DNA of 64,000 bases from Carboxylicivirga fragile (GCA_025499625.1 JAFMVD010000011.1:62001-126000), one strand, 5' to 3'; counted from the stretch's first letter, positions 1 to 8,828 are shown. Numbers and translations: made by a program. The notes: generated from the letters alone by a model not told the origin.

Positions 1-457
1 TACCATTAATTTCACCTACACGCACCCACTTATTCCATCTGAACTGCTCTATGATGTATGGTAACTCACCTGATTCACCTTTTGATGACCAAGTTAATTC
101 ACCATCCGTCACATTCATATTAGTAATTTCAAATGTGGCGCGAGCATTTAATACTTCAGGATTAAGTACCTTAGGAGCACAATCATCTTTGTATTTAATG
201 CCAACACTAATGGCTTGTCCAATGGCAAATTGAAAAACGGAAAGATCCACTTCAAATGCACTTGAGTTTATTTCGTCTGTAGTTGTTTGCCCGTTCACGG
301 TAACTTCGTACACGCAAAAACCAACACCAGATGCTGCAAAAGGATTTTTAACATAGAGGTTTTCCCCTTGAAAGGAACCCTTTAAGGTCATCTCTCCAGC
401 ACTTAAACTGCTAAAAGAAACAACTGCAACAAGACATGCAAATAATATTTTTTTCAT
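1..457 (-). CDS. Secreted protein of unknown function, C-terminus cut by window edge
   Basis: The gene runs off the left edge of the window; about 152 residues are visible. It starts MKKILFACLVAVVSFSS, a clear Sec signal peptide ending near residue 20 (SLSAGEM). The rest is polar and beta-rich without a motif I recognise. It has regularly spaced aromatic residues (FCVYEVTVNG, WSSKGESGELPYIIEQF) that look like an Ig-like or fibronectin-like sandwich. The last visible stretch, with its alternating hydrophobics, resembles the start of another such domain. It is separated from ispG by 130 bases with no obvious gene. Function cannot be assigned; export to periplasm or surface is the only safe inference. 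Confidence 0.7.
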   Translation of the reverse strand, partial: MKKILFACLVAVVSFSSLSAGEMTLKGSFQGENLYVKNPFAASGVGFCVYEVTVNGQTTTDEINSSAFEVDLSVFQFAIGQAISVGIKYKDDCAPKVLNPEVLNARATFEITNMNVTDGELTWSSKGESGELPYIIEQFRWNKWVRVGEING

Positions 458-586
458 GTAGGCCTGATTCAATGTTATTTTTTGGGTGATGCAATTTAAA
501 AAAACATCCGCACCATTGCAAAATTTTAATTACCTGACAGCTAAAAAATCCACGATTAAGTAACTTTTCTTGATAAACAGCCCGTT

Positions 587-2437
587 TTACCCTTCGGGAT
601 CGAACCAATCGCCGTGTTCTTTTATCAAATTTATCAACTCATTTACAGCTTCTGCTTTAGGAAGATTGCGTTTTACCATCTCCCTATTCTTAAATAAGCT
701 GACAGTTCCAGGCCCTGATCCAATGTAACCATAGTCGGCATCGGCCATTTCGCCAACACCATTTACGATACAACCCATCACGCCAACTTTTAAACCTTTA
801 AGATGCGATGTTTTAGCTTTAATTTGTTTAGTTGTGTCTTGCAGATCGAATAAGGTTCGTCCACACCCCGGACAAGAAATGAATTCTGTTTTTGTAAATC
901 GAACTCTTGATGCTTGTAAAATACCAAAGTTCGTCTCGTTTATGGTTTCCAGACTTATTGAACCTTCGTTCTTTAACAACAAGCCATCAACTAATCCATC
1001 CAGAAATAATATACCGGCATCTGCAGCCGCTTTAATTTGCAGATCTTCTGTATTATCCTCTTTGTAAGTGTTATTTAAAACAACAGGATGTTCTAAACCA
1101 AGTTCATCCATCTTAAAGATGAAAGCACGTTGCTCAATTGGTTTATTTATATGATTGGAACTCAAAACGATTACCACATTGGTGTTTTCCTTTAACTTCT
1201 TAATAACATCCTCATTAAGCTCAGGTAGGGATAAACTAAGAAAGATGACCTTTGGTAATTTGGGTTCGCTTAAAAACTGATCGGAAGAAAAACATGGGTA
1301 AACATTCTCTCGTTCATTATCCCAAAGTGAATAAGGGATAATGTATTTTAGTTCAGGATTAGTCATTTCCTGAATGGAATGAACCACATTGTAATCGGCT
1401 TGTTGAGCACTTTCAATAAATTTGCTTAAGACAACAGGAACATTATCACCTCCAATATTTAATACAGCTTTAGTTTTACGTCGGTTATATTCAAAAGGAG
1501 TAAATGATTTTACAGGAATTGGATCTATGGACTCGTGATTTGCACGTTTATTAATATAGTCAACCAGTTTAGTGGCAACAGGTACTTCTTTCTCAGGATC
1601 TTCTGTTAGTGAAACACGAATGGTATCGCCCAGCCCGTCGGCTAAAAGTGCACCTGAGCCAACGGCCGATTTGATGCGCCCTTCATCTTCGCTACCAGCT
1701 TCGGTAACACCTAGGTGAAGCGGGTAGTTCATGTTTTCTTTTTTCATCGATGCAACCAACAAACGAACGGTGTGCACCATGATGCGTGTATTACTCGCTT
1801 TGATACTTAATACGATGTCGCGAAATTCGAGTTCTTCACATAGGCGCAAATATTCGAGGCACGATTCAACCATACCTTGGGGCGTATCGCCATAGCGACT
1901 CATAATTCGATCAGAAAGAGAACCGTGATTTGTACCAATACGGATGGCGGTGTTATTGTCCTTACATATCTGTATAAATGGTTTCAACTTACTTTTGGCC
2001 ACTTCCAATTCTTCGGCATAAGCTTCATCGGTATAATCGATGAGCTTAAATTTTTTAGCGCCACCAGCAAAGTTACCTGGGTTGATACGAACTTTTTCCA
2101 CATTGGCTGCAGCAATCTCCGCAGCATTAGGGTTGAAATGGATGTCAGCTACAATAGGTGTGGTATAATTATCTTTGCTCAGAATTGATTTAATGTTTAC
2201 CAGATTTTTGGCTTCGCTTCTACCTTGTGTTGTAATGCGAACAATATCAGCCCCAGCATCAACAATGGATTTAACCTGATTGCAGGTTGCATCCGTATCC
2301 ATTGTGTTGGTGGTGGTCATCGACTGTATTTGTATCTCAGCATCACCGCCAATACTTGTGTTACCTACTTTTACCTTACGTGTTGGGTTGCGATGATAAT
2401 TGAATAAATCTTCGCAGTATAGTGCTTGTTCTTGCAT
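587..2437 (-). CDS. ispG: (E)-4-hydroxy-3-methylbut-2-enyl-diphosphate synthase, long Bacteroidota form
   Basis: IspG (GcpE) carries out the penultimate step of the MEP isoprenoid pathway, converting 2-C-methyl-D-erythritol 2,4-cyclodiphosphate to HMBPP with a [4Fe-4S] cluster. The N-terminal TIM barrel begins NPTRKVKVGNTSIGG. The C-terminal cluster domain shows CPGCGRTLFDL and GCIVNGVGEM, giving cluster cysteines 522, 525 and 556. At 616 residues it is much longer than the roughly 370-residue E. coli enzyme because of an insertion between barrel and cluster domain; this long form is known from Bacteroidota, chlamydiae and plants. I chose the start at 2437 (MQEQALYC) because a longer reading to 2500 would run through the TACATTTG promoter element. 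ispD, another MEP gene, lies at the far end of the window. Confidence 0.95.
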   Translation of the reverse strand: MQEQALYCEDLFNYHRNPTRKVKVGNTSIGGDAEIQIQSMTTTNTMDTDATCNQVKSIVDAGADIVRITTQGRSEAKNLVNIKSILSKDNYTTPIVADIHFNPNAAEIAAANVEKVRINPGNFAGGAKKFKLIDYTDEAYAEELEVAKSKLKPFIQICKDNNTAIRIGTNHGSLSDRIMSRYGDTPQGMVESCLEYLRLCEELEFRDIVLSIKASNTRIMVHTVRLLVASMKKENMNYPLHLGVTEAGSEDEGRIKSAVGSGALLADGLGDTIRVSLTEDPEKEVPVATKLVDYINKRANHESIDPIPVKSFTPFEYNRRKTKAVLNIGGDNVPVVLSKFIESAQQADYNVVHSIQEMTNPELKYIIPYSLWDNERENVYPCFSSDQFLSEPKLPKVIFLSLSLPELNEDVIKKLKENTNVVIVLSSNHINKPIEQRAFIFKMDELGLEHPVVLNNTYKEDNTEDLQIKAAADAGILFLDGLVDGLLLKNEGSISLETINETNFGILQASRVRFTKTEFISCPGCGRTLFDLQDTTKQIKAKTSHLKGLKVGVMGCIVNGVGEMADADYGYIGSGPGTVSLFKNREMVKRNLPKAEAVNELINLIKEHGDWFDPEG

Positions 2438-2477
2438 GACTTTTATTTGTTTACAACATTTTAAATGTGGCAATTGA

Positions 2478-2485
2478 CAAATGTA
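2478..2485 (-). promoter_or_regulatory. Candidate -7 box of ispG promoter (TACATTTG)
   Basis: On the minus strand this reads TACATTTG, an exact match to the Bacteroidota -7 consensus TAnnTTTG. Transcription would begin near 2471, giving a 5' UTR of about 35 bases before the ispG ATG at 2437. No good TTTG at -33 is seen at the expected spacing. Confidence 0.45.
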
Positions 2486-2561
2486 ATACAAAGCATTCAT
2501 CTTTACTTTGAGATGCTTGTTACTTTTTTAATAACTTTATTGCCATTAAGAATAACAAAGT

Positions 2562-3479
2562 ATGTCGATAGTAGTTAAAGGAATTCAGAAGAAATTTGGA
2601 AATCAGAAAGCGCTTGATGATGTTAGCTTCTCAATTTCAAGTGGTGAAGTTGTTGGTTTTTTAGGGCCAAATGGGGCTGGTAAATCAACCATGATGAAAA
2701 TTATATCCGGTTTATTAAGCCAAACGGAAGGCAGCGTTGAAGTGTGTGGTTTAAATAACGAACTAGTAAGCAACCATTATCGACGAAAGATTGGCTACTT
2801 GCCAGAGCATAATCCGCTTTATCTCGATATGTATATAAAGGAGTACCTTGAGATGGTAGTTGGAATTTATAAGTTACCCAAGCCAAAAGATAAGGTACAA
2901 GAGGTGATCGAATTAACCGGTTTGCAGTTGGAGCAACACAAGCAAATAGGCATGCTTTCCAAAGGCTATCGTCAGCGTGTTGGCTTGGCGCAAGCTTTAA
3001 TTCACGATCCAGAGGTTTTGATTTTAGATGAGCCAACAACAGGTTTGGATCCCAATCAGATTATAGAGATTCGTGATTTGATAAGAACCGTGGGGAAAGA
3101 AAAGACAGTGATGTTGAGTACGCACATTATGCAGGAGGTGGAGGCCATTTGTGAGCGTGTTATTATTTTAAATCAAGGTGAGTTAATAGCTGATTCCCCA
3201 TCTAATAACTTGAATCAACTCAAAGGTGAAAAAGAAACAATCGTCAACATTGAATTTGATAAGGCCATTGATATAAACTTGATAAACGAGCTAGATGGCG
3301 TGTTGAGCTGTGAGAAAAATGGAAAAGCCAGTTACCGAGTAAAGTCGGAGTCTTCAAAAGATATCCGACCATTATTGTTTAAATTAGCAGTTGATCAGCA
3401 ATTAATCATATTGGCTCTGTCGCAAGTTGAACTTGGTTTAGAGGGCTTATTCCATGAATTAACCAAGTCTAACAATTAG
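2562..3479 (+). CDS. gldA: ABC transporter ATP-binding protein, GldA-like
   Basis: This is an ABC ATPase of 305 residues. Walker A is GPNGAGKS (35-42), the signature is LSKGYRQR (132-139), Walker B is VLILDEP (152-158) and the H-loop is STH (186-188). The N-terminal pattern and the YLPEHNPLYLDMYIKEYL stretch are those of GldA, the ATPase that works with GldFG in Bacteroidota and is linked to gliding and envelope export. No gldF or gldG membrane partner is in the window, so a role in gliding here is inference; it could serve another permease. It is divergent from ispG, and its stop overlaps the stop of pdxH by a few bases (convergent). Confidence 0.85.
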   Translation: MSIVVKGIQKKFGNQKALDDVSFSISSGEVVGFLGPNGAGKSTMMKIISGLLSQTEGSVEVCGLNNELVSNHYRRKIGYLPEHNPLYLDMYIKEYLEMVVGIYKLPKPKDKVQEVIELTGLQLEQHKQIGMLSKGYRQRVGLAQALIHDPEVLILDEPTTGLDPNQIIEIRDLIRTVGKEKTVMLSTHIMQEVEAICERVIILNQGELIADSPSNNLNQLKGEKETIVNIEFDKAIDINLINELDGVLSCEKNGKASYRVKSESSKDIRPLLFKLAVDQQLIILALSQVELGLEGLFHELTKSNN

Positions 3480-4114
3480 GGAGCCAGTTGTTCAATCTTC
3501 CATGTGTTAGCCTCTAAAGTATATAGGTATCGGTCGTGCATGCGATTGCTACGGCCTTGCCAGAATTCGATTTTATTAGGCATAAGTACATATCCTCCCC
3601 AGTGTTCGGGGCGAGGAATGTTTTTGCCTTCGTATTGTTTTTCCAGCTCATTGTATCTGGCCTGAAGATCCTCACTTGTTTTAACCAAACTACTTTGTTC
3701 TGAGGCCCAGGCGCCCAATTGACTTTCACGGGGACGCGATTGAAAATATTCATCTGATTTTGCAGGCTCTACTTTTTTAACTTCGCCGCTAATTCGAACT
3801 TGACGTTCTAGCTCTGCCCAGAAAAAATTTAAACAAGCAAAACTACTTTGCTCCAGCTCGCTACCTTTCTGGCTCTTGTAATTGGTGAAATACACAAAAC
3901 CTTCATCGCTCACTTCTTTAAGTAATACAATGCGAGTACTAGGGCGAAGTTGTGAGTCAACGGTTGCCAAATTGACTGCCGTTGGGTGAAGACATTCTGA
4001 ATCGATGGCTTGTTTCATCCAAAGATCAAATTGCAAATAGGGGTCGTCTAGTAATTCACTGCGTAATAAATTACCTTTATTGTAGTGTTCTCTTATGTCA
4101 GATAGTTTCTTCAT
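3476..4114 (-). CDS. pdxH: Pyridoxamine 5'-phosphate oxidase
   Basis: PdxH oxidises pyridoxine or pyridoxamine 5'-phosphate to pyridoxal 5'-phosphate using FMN and O2 in the cytoplasm. The protein is 212 residues, the usual length. It shows the FMN-binding core RPSTRIVLLKEV followed by FVYFTNYKSQKG, the conserved SRPRESQLGAWAS segment, and a typical C-terminal dimerisation region WQGRSNRMHDRY ending in LAP. It is convergent with gldA, with overlapping stop codons. PLP supply links it loosely to the PLP enzymes of this window (IlvA, ArgD), but there is no operon connection. Confidence 0.95.
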   Translation of the reverse strand: MKKLSDIREHYNKGNLLRSELLDDPYLQFDLWMKQAIDSECLHPTAVNLATVDSQLRPSTRIVLLKEVSDEGFVYFTNYKSQKGSELEQSSFACLNFFWAELERQVRISGEVKKVEPAKSDEYFQSRPRESQLGAWASEQSSLVKTSEDLQARYNELEKQYEGKNIPRPEHWGGYVLMPNKIEFWQGRSNRMHDRYLYTLEANTWKIEQLAP

Positions 4115-4232
4115 TGTCCATGTTTTGTTGATAGCATAACAAGGATTTCAATTTTTTGTTGAACAAAATTGGGATATAACTCAACCTTTATGTCAACTTC
4201 TTGTTTTGGTTAAATACGATAAAAAACAACAG

Positions 4233-4805
4233 ATGAAGATATATACAAAAACAGGCGATAGAGGTCAAACCGGATTATTGGGTGGAAGCCGCGTTAACAA
4301 AGATGACATACGTGTAGATTGTTACGGCACATTCGACGAAGTCAATTCTTTTCTTGGATTATTAAGAACGAAGCTTGATCCTGATCATGCATGGCAAGAT
4401 AAATTACATTTAATACAGGTGGAGTTGATGAATACCATGTCGCATTTGGCAACACCTGCTGATCAAAAAGACAAAAACACCATGCCTTTGCCTGAGACTA
4501 TGGCTGAGTTTTGTGAGAAGTGGATTGATGAAGTTGAAGCAGGTTTGAGTAGTAAATCAGATTATTTTATACTGCCAGGAGGAAATGAAGTTTCAGCTTT
4601 ATGTCATGTGGTGCGTAGTCAGCTTCGACGTGGTGAGCGAAAATTAATTGCTCTTCACAGAGAGTATCCAGTTGAGCGCAGTATACTGTTTTTTATTAAT
4701 CGTTTATCCGATTTGTTTTTCAGTTTGTCGCGAGCAGCCTTAGAAGAAGCTAACATGCCTGAAGAGCGTTGGAAAGCCTTTTTATATAACCGCGAGGAAA
4801 AATAG
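4233..4805 (+). CDS. Corrinoid adenosyltransferase, PduO type
   Basis: The enzyme transfers the adenosyl group of ATP to cob(I)alamin to form adenosylcobalamin. The diagnostic N-terminus KIYTKTGDRGQTGLLGGSR is followed by VDCYGTFDEVNSFLG. The helical core carries FILPGGNE and the RSQLRRGERKL stretch that matches the PduO-type ATP-binding arginines. Length is 190 residues from the ATG at 4233; the ORF opens slightly further upstream, but family members begin at MKIYTKTGD. It appears to be a single gene. Adenosylcobalamin would be used by enzymes such as methylmalonyl-CoA mutase elsewhere in the genome. Confidence 0.92.
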   Translation: MKIYTKTGDRGQTGLLGGSRVNKDDIRVDCYGTFDEVNSFLGLLRTKLDPDHAWQDKLHLIQVELMNTMSHLATPADQKDKNTMPLPETMAEFCEKWIDEVEAGLSSKSDYFILPGGNEVSALCHVVRSQLRRGERKLIALHREYPVERSILFFINRLSDLFFSLSRAALEEANMPEERWKAFLYNREEK

Positions 4806-4857
4806 GTTTAATATTCTTTTTGATTCAATTTATTTTAGACTACTGCCTTCTGACTAT

Positions 4858-4875
4858 TCCCGATTTTTATCGGGA
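4858..4875. repeat. CCCGAT...ATCGGG palindrome, imperfect copy
   Basis: TCCCGATTTTTATCGGGA sits between the adenosyltransferase gene and rimM. It is a near-palindrome related to the perfect palindromes at 18562, 43099 and 58882. As a transcript it could form a hairpin downstream of the adenosyltransferase gene, but no U-run follows. Confidence 0.5.
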
Positions 4876-4890
4876 CTAATTAACTATTGC

Positions 4891-4898
4891 TATCTTTG
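4891..4898 (+). promoter_or_regulatory. Candidate rimM -7 box (TATCTTTG)
   Basis: TATCTTTG is an exact TAnnTTTG match 22 bases ahead of the rimM start codon, implying a very short 5' UTR. The -33 position holds only a T-rich stretch. Confidence 0.4.
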
Positions 4899-4920
4899 AG
4901 CTTTGAAAAATTGAATAGCA

Positions 4921-5454
4921 ATGATTGAAAAACACGAGTGTCGTCAGGTAGGTGTATTGGTAAAAGCACATGGCGTAAATGGGGAATTAGTTTTGCGTTT
5001 ATTCGAAGAGTTTAGTATCGATCACGTTGATGTGGAGTTTCTATTCATTGATATGGATGGGGGATTGGTTCCCTACTACCTGGAAGAAGCGCGTGAGAAA
5101 AAGCAAGCTGATGTTTTAATTAAGCTTGCCTTGGTTGACAACGATAAATCAACCGAACAACTCATCGATATGCCTGTGTATGTTAAAATGAAGGATACAT
5201 CAAATGATGAAGAAGAAGTTGAAGAACCTTTTTCGGCTTATCAGTTGGTGGGTTATCAAACCGAGGCTGTTGGCTTGGGGCAGTTAGGTGAAATAGTTGC
5301 CATTAAAGACATCGCCAAAAATCCACTTTTCGAAATAGACTATCAAGGGCGTGAATTATTAATCCCAATAGTAGAAGATTTTATTGTGAAGATTGATGAT
5401 GAAAAGCAAATAATTGTCTTTAAACTGCCTGAAGGTTTGGTTGATTTGGATTAG
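4921..5454 (+). CDS. rimM: 16S rRNA processing protein RimM
   Basis: RimM binds ribosomal protein S19 and assists maturation of the 30S head. The protein is 177 residues. The N-terminal RimM barrel includes VGVLVKAHGVNGELVLRL, the family hallmark. The C-terminal PRC-barrel ends with the usual LLIPIVEDFIVKID and LPEGLVDLD. In many bacteria rimM sits with rpsP and trmD; here it is alone, which is common in Bacteroidota. Its stop overlaps that of the convergent thioesterase gene by four bases. Confidence 0.93.
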   Translation: MIEKHECRQVGVLVKAHGVNGELVLRLFEEFSIDHVDVEFLFIDMDGGLVPYYLEEAREKKQADVLIKLALVDNDKSTEQLIDMPVYVKMKDTSNDEEEVEEPFSAYQLVGYQTEAVGLGQLGEIVAIKDIAKNPLFEIDYQGRELLIPIVEDFIVKIDDEKQIIVFKLPEGLVDLD

Positions 5455-5882
5455 AATTCTCTGTTTTCCATTTTACCAATTATATCTCGCCATTCTTGTG
5501 GTATCTCAATACTTTGGTGCAAAGATGTATCTATGCCTACCATTACTGATTTACAGACAACCTTCACTTGATTTTTATTGGTTTCAATAATGTGTTGTTC
5601 CATCTGAAGACTTTTACCACCAATACTTAAAATAGCCGTTTTCACAACAATATCTTCTTGTAAGAAGGTGGGCATCATAAAATCGGTATGAACCGAAGCG
5701 ATGATCAATGCCTTAGTGCCTTTGAATAAATCATCTCCAAAGGCTTTTTGAATGTAATGCATTCGGCCAAGGTCGAAGTATTCTTGCAACGTGGCATTGT
5801 TAACGTGCCCCAGTAAGTCTATGTCGTTAAAACGTATCTGAACAGGACTCTCGTTATGAAATAATATATCTTGAATTTCCAT
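5451..5882 (-). CDS. Acyl-CoA thioesterase, 4HBT hotdog family
   Basis: This 143-residue single hotdog domain has the 4-hydroxybenzoyl-CoA thioesterase-like signature RFNDIDLLGHVNNATLQEYF, in which the Asp-x-Asp and GHVNN segments form the active site and acyl-binding turn. Such proteins hydrolyse short or medium acyl-CoA esters in the cytoplasm; the exact substrate cannot be told from sequence. It is convergent with rimM, and lies on the same strand 57 bases downstream of tsaC (which starts at 6503 and stops at 5940), with a degenerate intergenic repeat filling the gap. Confidence 0.85.
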   Translation of the reverse strand: MEIQDILFHNESPVQIRFNDIDLLGHVNNATLQEYFDLGRMHYIQKAFGDDLFKGTKALIIASVHTDFMMPTFLQEDIVVKTAILSIGGKSLQMEQHIIETNKNQVKVVCKSVMVGIDTSLHQSIEIPQEWRDIIGKMENREF

Positions 5883-5900
5883 TATTTGCTAGGTCTATGA

Positions 5901-5940
5901 TCTAATAGTCTATTTGTCTCTTATCTAATAATCTCTGATC
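5901..5940. repeat. Degenerate TCTAATA-type intergenic repeat
   Basis: The gap between tsaC and the thioesterase gene consists of reiterated words such as TCTAATAGTCTATT and TATCTAATAATCTCT. The latter 15-mer recurs in the gap next to dapD (7984-8010), and related words recur at 13228-13320, 15085-15175 and 62776-62825. Confidence 0.5.
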
Positions 5941-6503
5941 TATTCCCTAATAATAACCACTTCGCCACCTTTGCCAATTTTTACAATGCTCGATGGGGCG
6001 GGATTTTTGGTTTCTTCTTGTCGGTGTCCAACAATGTAATCAACCCCTTCTTTTATAACATCACTAATTTCGCCAAAGTGCTGGGGCGATGGTTGGCCAC
6101 TCACATTCGCTGATGTTGAAACAATGGCTTTTTTAAAGCGAGCGCATAATTGATTCGAGAATTCTTCTTCTGTAATACGAATGCCCACACTGCCATCCTC
6201 TGCAATTAGGTTTGAAGCTATGTTTTTGGCATCATCGTATATAATTGTTAGCGGTTTGTTAGTCAATTCAGCCATGTCAAAAGCTACTTCAGGAATATCA
6301 TTGACATAACCAGCCAACTTAGCTGTGTTATCTAGTAGTACCAACATGCTTTTCGAGTCAGCACGTTGTTTCAAATCATAAATGCGTTTTACAGCATCCG
6401 CATTAGTGGCGTCGCAGCCAAGTCCCCATATGGTATCGGTAGGGTATAATATAATACCGCCATCGCGCAGTACTTCAAGTGCTTTCTTTAAATCGTCGTG
6501 CAT
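5940..6503 (-). CDS. tsaC: L-threonylcarbamoyladenylate synthase
   Basis: The enzyme condenses threonine, bicarbonate and ATP to threonylcarbamoyl-AMP, the first step of the universal t6A tRNA modification at position 37. The 187-residue protein is a single YrdC/Sua5 domain without the extra Sua5 C-terminal domain. It has ILYPTDTIWGLGCDA, the KQRADSKSM lysine-arginine motif and STSANVSGQPSP, all family hallmarks. Translation from the ATG at 6503 gives the normal length. The next gene upstream is divergent. Confidence 0.93.
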   Translation of the reverse strand: MHDDLKKALEVLRDGGIILYPTDTIWGLGCDATNADAVKRIYDLKQRADSKSMLVLLDNTAKLAGYVNDIPEVAFDMAELTNKPLTIIYDDAKNIASNLIAEDGSVGIRITEEEFSNQLCARFKKAIVSTSANVSGQPSPQHFGEISDVIKEGVDYIVGHRQEETKNPAPSSIVKIGKGGEVVIIRE

Positions 6504-6594
6504 GGTAATTGTATTCTATAATTTGCGCCTGCAAGATAGTGATTTCACAACTGATGAAGAAGCTCCTTTTTAATCAATTAGATATTTATGTCAC

Positions 6595-6625
6595 TTTGGA
6601 GGTTTCTTGTTAAATAATATCTTTG
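6595..6625 (+). promoter_or_regulatory. Promoter TTTG-N19-TATCTTTG
   Basis: A textbook Bacteroidota sigma-ABfr promoter: TTTG at 6595-6598, 19-base spacer, TATCTTTG at 6618-6625. Transcription would start near 6632 and read the barrel-protein gene at 6693. Confidence 0.7.
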
Positions 6626-6692
6626 TATCACTGAGAAATAACTTTAACCGAAGCAAATGTTGCTCTGTGGCGTTTGTGATAACCTTATTAGT

Positions 6693-7910
6693 ATGATTAA
6701 ATTTCGATTGCTGCTTGCAATGTCGTTATTGTATTTGGGTGCTTTACCTTCTATGGCCCAAAAAGATTTAAAGCCTGGTTTTATTATTAAGAATCATGTT
6801 GATACCATAAATGGTTTTATTGATTTGGGGTCAAACTTCAAAAATTCAAAAGCGTGTCGGTTTTATCAATCAGCGGATGGATCAGCAGAGGTTTTTCATC
6901 CTGGAGAAATTACAGCTTTTCGTATTGAGAACTCTAAGCTTTATATAAGTAAGGAAGTTAGCATTGACAGTATAAAGCAAACTGTTTTTTTGGAGTTTCT
7001 CTTGAGTGGTATTATTAACCTATATTATTTAAAGGAACCTAATGTTGATCGCTACTTTTTGGAAACGGATGGTAGGATGATTGCATTAAGCAATGAGGAG
7101 ATTATAGGTTACGATGAATATGGAGGAAAGTATGCTTACGATTCTAACAGGCATCGGAATGTGCTTGCCTATTTATTTAAGGAATATCCGGATTTGGTAA
7201 AGGATGTTCAGACCATTAAACTGGATCATAAACCTTTGATTGAGGTTGCAAAAAAGTATCACTATGAGGTTTGTGAAGGGGAAGAGTGTTATGATTACAC
7301 AAAGTCGATGAAATCAAATTGGTTCATTGAGCCTTATGGTGGCGTTTCCTTATCGTGGTTAGGTCTGGAGAATTCAAGTGATAAAGCACAAAGTGTTGAT
7401 CCGCTGGTTGGAGTTAACTTCAGATTTGCTTCATCAAGAGTACATTATTTGTGGAATTTTGTAACCGGTTTAAAATTGTCAACCAACAATTTTAGTGGGG
7501 ATTTCAAGGCTGCAATCTATAACGAAAAGCTAACGACCTATCGCATAGATGCAAAATATGCAGTTATTAGTATTCCATTAAAAGTAGAGTATTATTTACC
7601 GATAGAGTCATTTCAACCGTACTTGTCGATAGGATATACCAATACTTTTTTACTAGGTTCTGAATATGAAGCTAGGAAAGTTTGGAATGAACCACCAATG
7701 GTTGGGCCAGCCATGGAAACAAAATTTCAACCATATCATGGTGGAATTGTAATTGGAGGAGGAGTTCGGAAAGCCCTGGCTAATAAAAACTACTTTTATC
7801 TGAATTGCGAGTATGAGTATCGTCAACCACTTGTTAATACTCGGTATATTTTAGAGTATATTAATGTTAGCTCGGTTAATTTTACTTTGGGTTATGCTTT
7901 TAATAAATAA
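6693..7910 (+). CDS. Outer-membrane beta-barrel protein of unknown function
   Basis: The 405-residue product starts MIKFRLLLAMSLLYLGALPSMAQ, a signal peptide cleaved after AQ. Residues about 25-200 form a globular N-terminal region that resembles the domain found in many Bacteroidota barrel proteins (short beta-strands with DTINGFIDLG and a conserved acidic pattern). From about residue 215 (WFIEPYGGVSLSWLGL) the chain alternates hydrophobic and polar residues, with VNFRFASS, SIPLKVEYYL and FYLNCEYEY, ending in an aromatic strand VNFTLGYAFNK, as expected for a small porin-like barrel. A start at 6657 is possible but would put extra residues before the signal peptide. It is a single gene with its own promoter and terminator. 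Function unknown. Confidence 0.8.
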   Translation: MIKFRLLLAMSLLYLGALPSMAQKDLKPGFIIKNHVDTINGFIDLGSNFKNSKACRFYQSADGSAEVFHPGEITAFRIENSKLYISKEVSIDSIKQTVFLEFLLSGIINLYYLKEPNVDRYFLETDGRMIALSNEEIIGYDEYGGKYAYDSNRHRNVLAYLFKEYPDLVKDVQTIKLDHKPLIEVAKKYHYEVCEGEECYDYTKSMKSNWFIEPYGGVSLSWLGLENSSDKAQSVDPLVGVNFRFASSRVHYLWNFVTGLKLSTNNFSGDFKAAIYNEKLTTYRIDAKYAVISIPLKVEYYLPIESFQPYLSIGYTNTFLLGSEYEARKVWNEPPMVGPAMETKFQPYHGGIVIGGGVRKALANKNYFYLNCEYEYRQPLVNTRYILEYINVSSVNFTLGYAFNK

Positions 7911-7925
7911 ACTCGACATACAATA

Positions 7926-7960
7926 AAAGCCCTTGAAAATTAATTCAAGGGCTTTCGTTT
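7926..7960 (+). terminator. Rho-independent terminator, 12-bp stem
   Basis: AAAGCCCTTGAA pairs with TTCAAGGGCTTT across a six-base loop, followed by a T-rich tail. It lies just after the barrel-protein stop codon. An A-run on the left flank lets it act for the convergent dapD transcript as well. Confidence 0.8.
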
Positions 7961-7983
7961 ATTTATTCTGCAAGTAGTCTCAC

Positions 7984-8010
7984 AGTCTAATATCTAATAA
8001 TCTCTTATCT
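7984..8010. repeat. Degenerate TCTAATA-type intergenic repeat
   Basis: Built from AGTCTAATATCTAATAA and TCTCTTATCT words immediately after the dapD stop. It shares a 15-mer with the repeat at 5901-5940 and a 14-mer with the one ending at 13320. Confidence 0.5.
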
Positions 8011-8012
8011 CA

Positions 8013-8828
8013 TTAAACAGCCACATTATTTTCACGCAAAGCATCGTTAAGCGATGTTTTCTTATCTGTCGATTCTTTACGTTTACCTATAATTAAGGCA
8101 GCAGGTACCTGATATTCTCCGGCAGGGAACGATTTAGTATAAGACCCTGGAATTACAACTGAACGAGGAGGTACATAACCATTGTAAATTACTGGTTCAA
8201 AACCGGTCACATCAATAATTTTAGTTGATCCGGTTAATACCACATTAGCACCCAGAACAGCTTCTTTACCAACGCGACACCCTTCTACAACAATGCAACG
8301 TGAACCGATAAAAGCATCGTCTTCAATAATTACCGGAGCAGCCTGAATTGGTTCCAATACGCCACCAATACCAACACCACCACTTAAGTGAACGTTTTTA
8401 CCAATTTGTGCACAGCTTCCCACTGTAGCCCATGTGTCTACCATGGTTCCACTTTCAACATACGCACCAATATTAACGTATGATGGCATCATAACAACAC
8501 CACTTTCGATGAAGGCGCCATAGCGAGCAACAGCGTGCGGAACAACACGTACACCCAATTCTTTGTAATTGGTTTTCAAAGCAATTTTATCATGAAATTC
8601 AAAAGGGCCTACCTCAATGGTTTCCATTTTTTGAGTAGGGAAATACATGATAACAGCTTTTTTTACCCATTCGTTGACAATCCATTCGTCACCCTGTGGT
8701 TCTGCTACTCGTAATTCGCCTTTATCCAGTTTTTTAACTACTGTTTTAATGGCCTCAACCGTGTCGGCATTTTTTAATAAGCTTCTATCGTCCCAAGCTT
8801 TTTCAATTTGAATTTTTAAATCGCTCAT
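8013..8828 (-). CDS. dapD: 2,3,4,5-tetrahydropyridine-2,6-dicarboxylate N-succinyltransferase
   Basis: DapD succinylates tetrahydrodipicolinate with succinyl-CoA in the succinylase branch of the diaminopimelate/lysine pathway. The 271-residue protein shows the left-handed beta-helix of hexapeptide repeats (GAFIESGVVMMPSYVNIGA, VGSCAQIGKNVHLSGGVGIG, EDDAFIGSRCIVVEG) and the conserved GVLEP segment. The start at 8828 (MSDLKIQIEKAW) fits family alignments; the ORF reads nine codons further upstream to 8855, but that would overlap the TATTTTTG promoter box. It is a single gene, convergent with the barrel-protein gene. Confidence 0.95.
   Translation of the reverse strand: MSDLKIQIEKAWDDRSLLKNADTVEAIKTVVKKLDKGELRVAEPQGDEWIVNEWVKKAVIMYFPTQKMETIEVGPFEFHDKIALKTNYKELGVRVVPHAVARYGAFIESGVVMMPSYVNIGAYVESGTMVDTWATVGSCAQIGKNVHLSGGVGIGGVLEPIQAAPVIIEDDAFIGSRCIVVEGCRVGKEAVLGANVVLTGSTKIIDVTGFEPVIYNGYVPPRSVVIPGSYTKSFPAGEYQVPAALIIGKRKESTDKKTSLNDALRENNVAV

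Noticed and set aside
834-1067. Plus-strand frame inside ispG
   Set aside because: Shadow frame of a strongly conserved gene on the opposite strand; no promoter or ribosome site.
2438-2500. Longer start for ispG
   Set aside because: Would include the TACATTTG promoter element and 21 residues (cysteine-rich) not seen in IspG.
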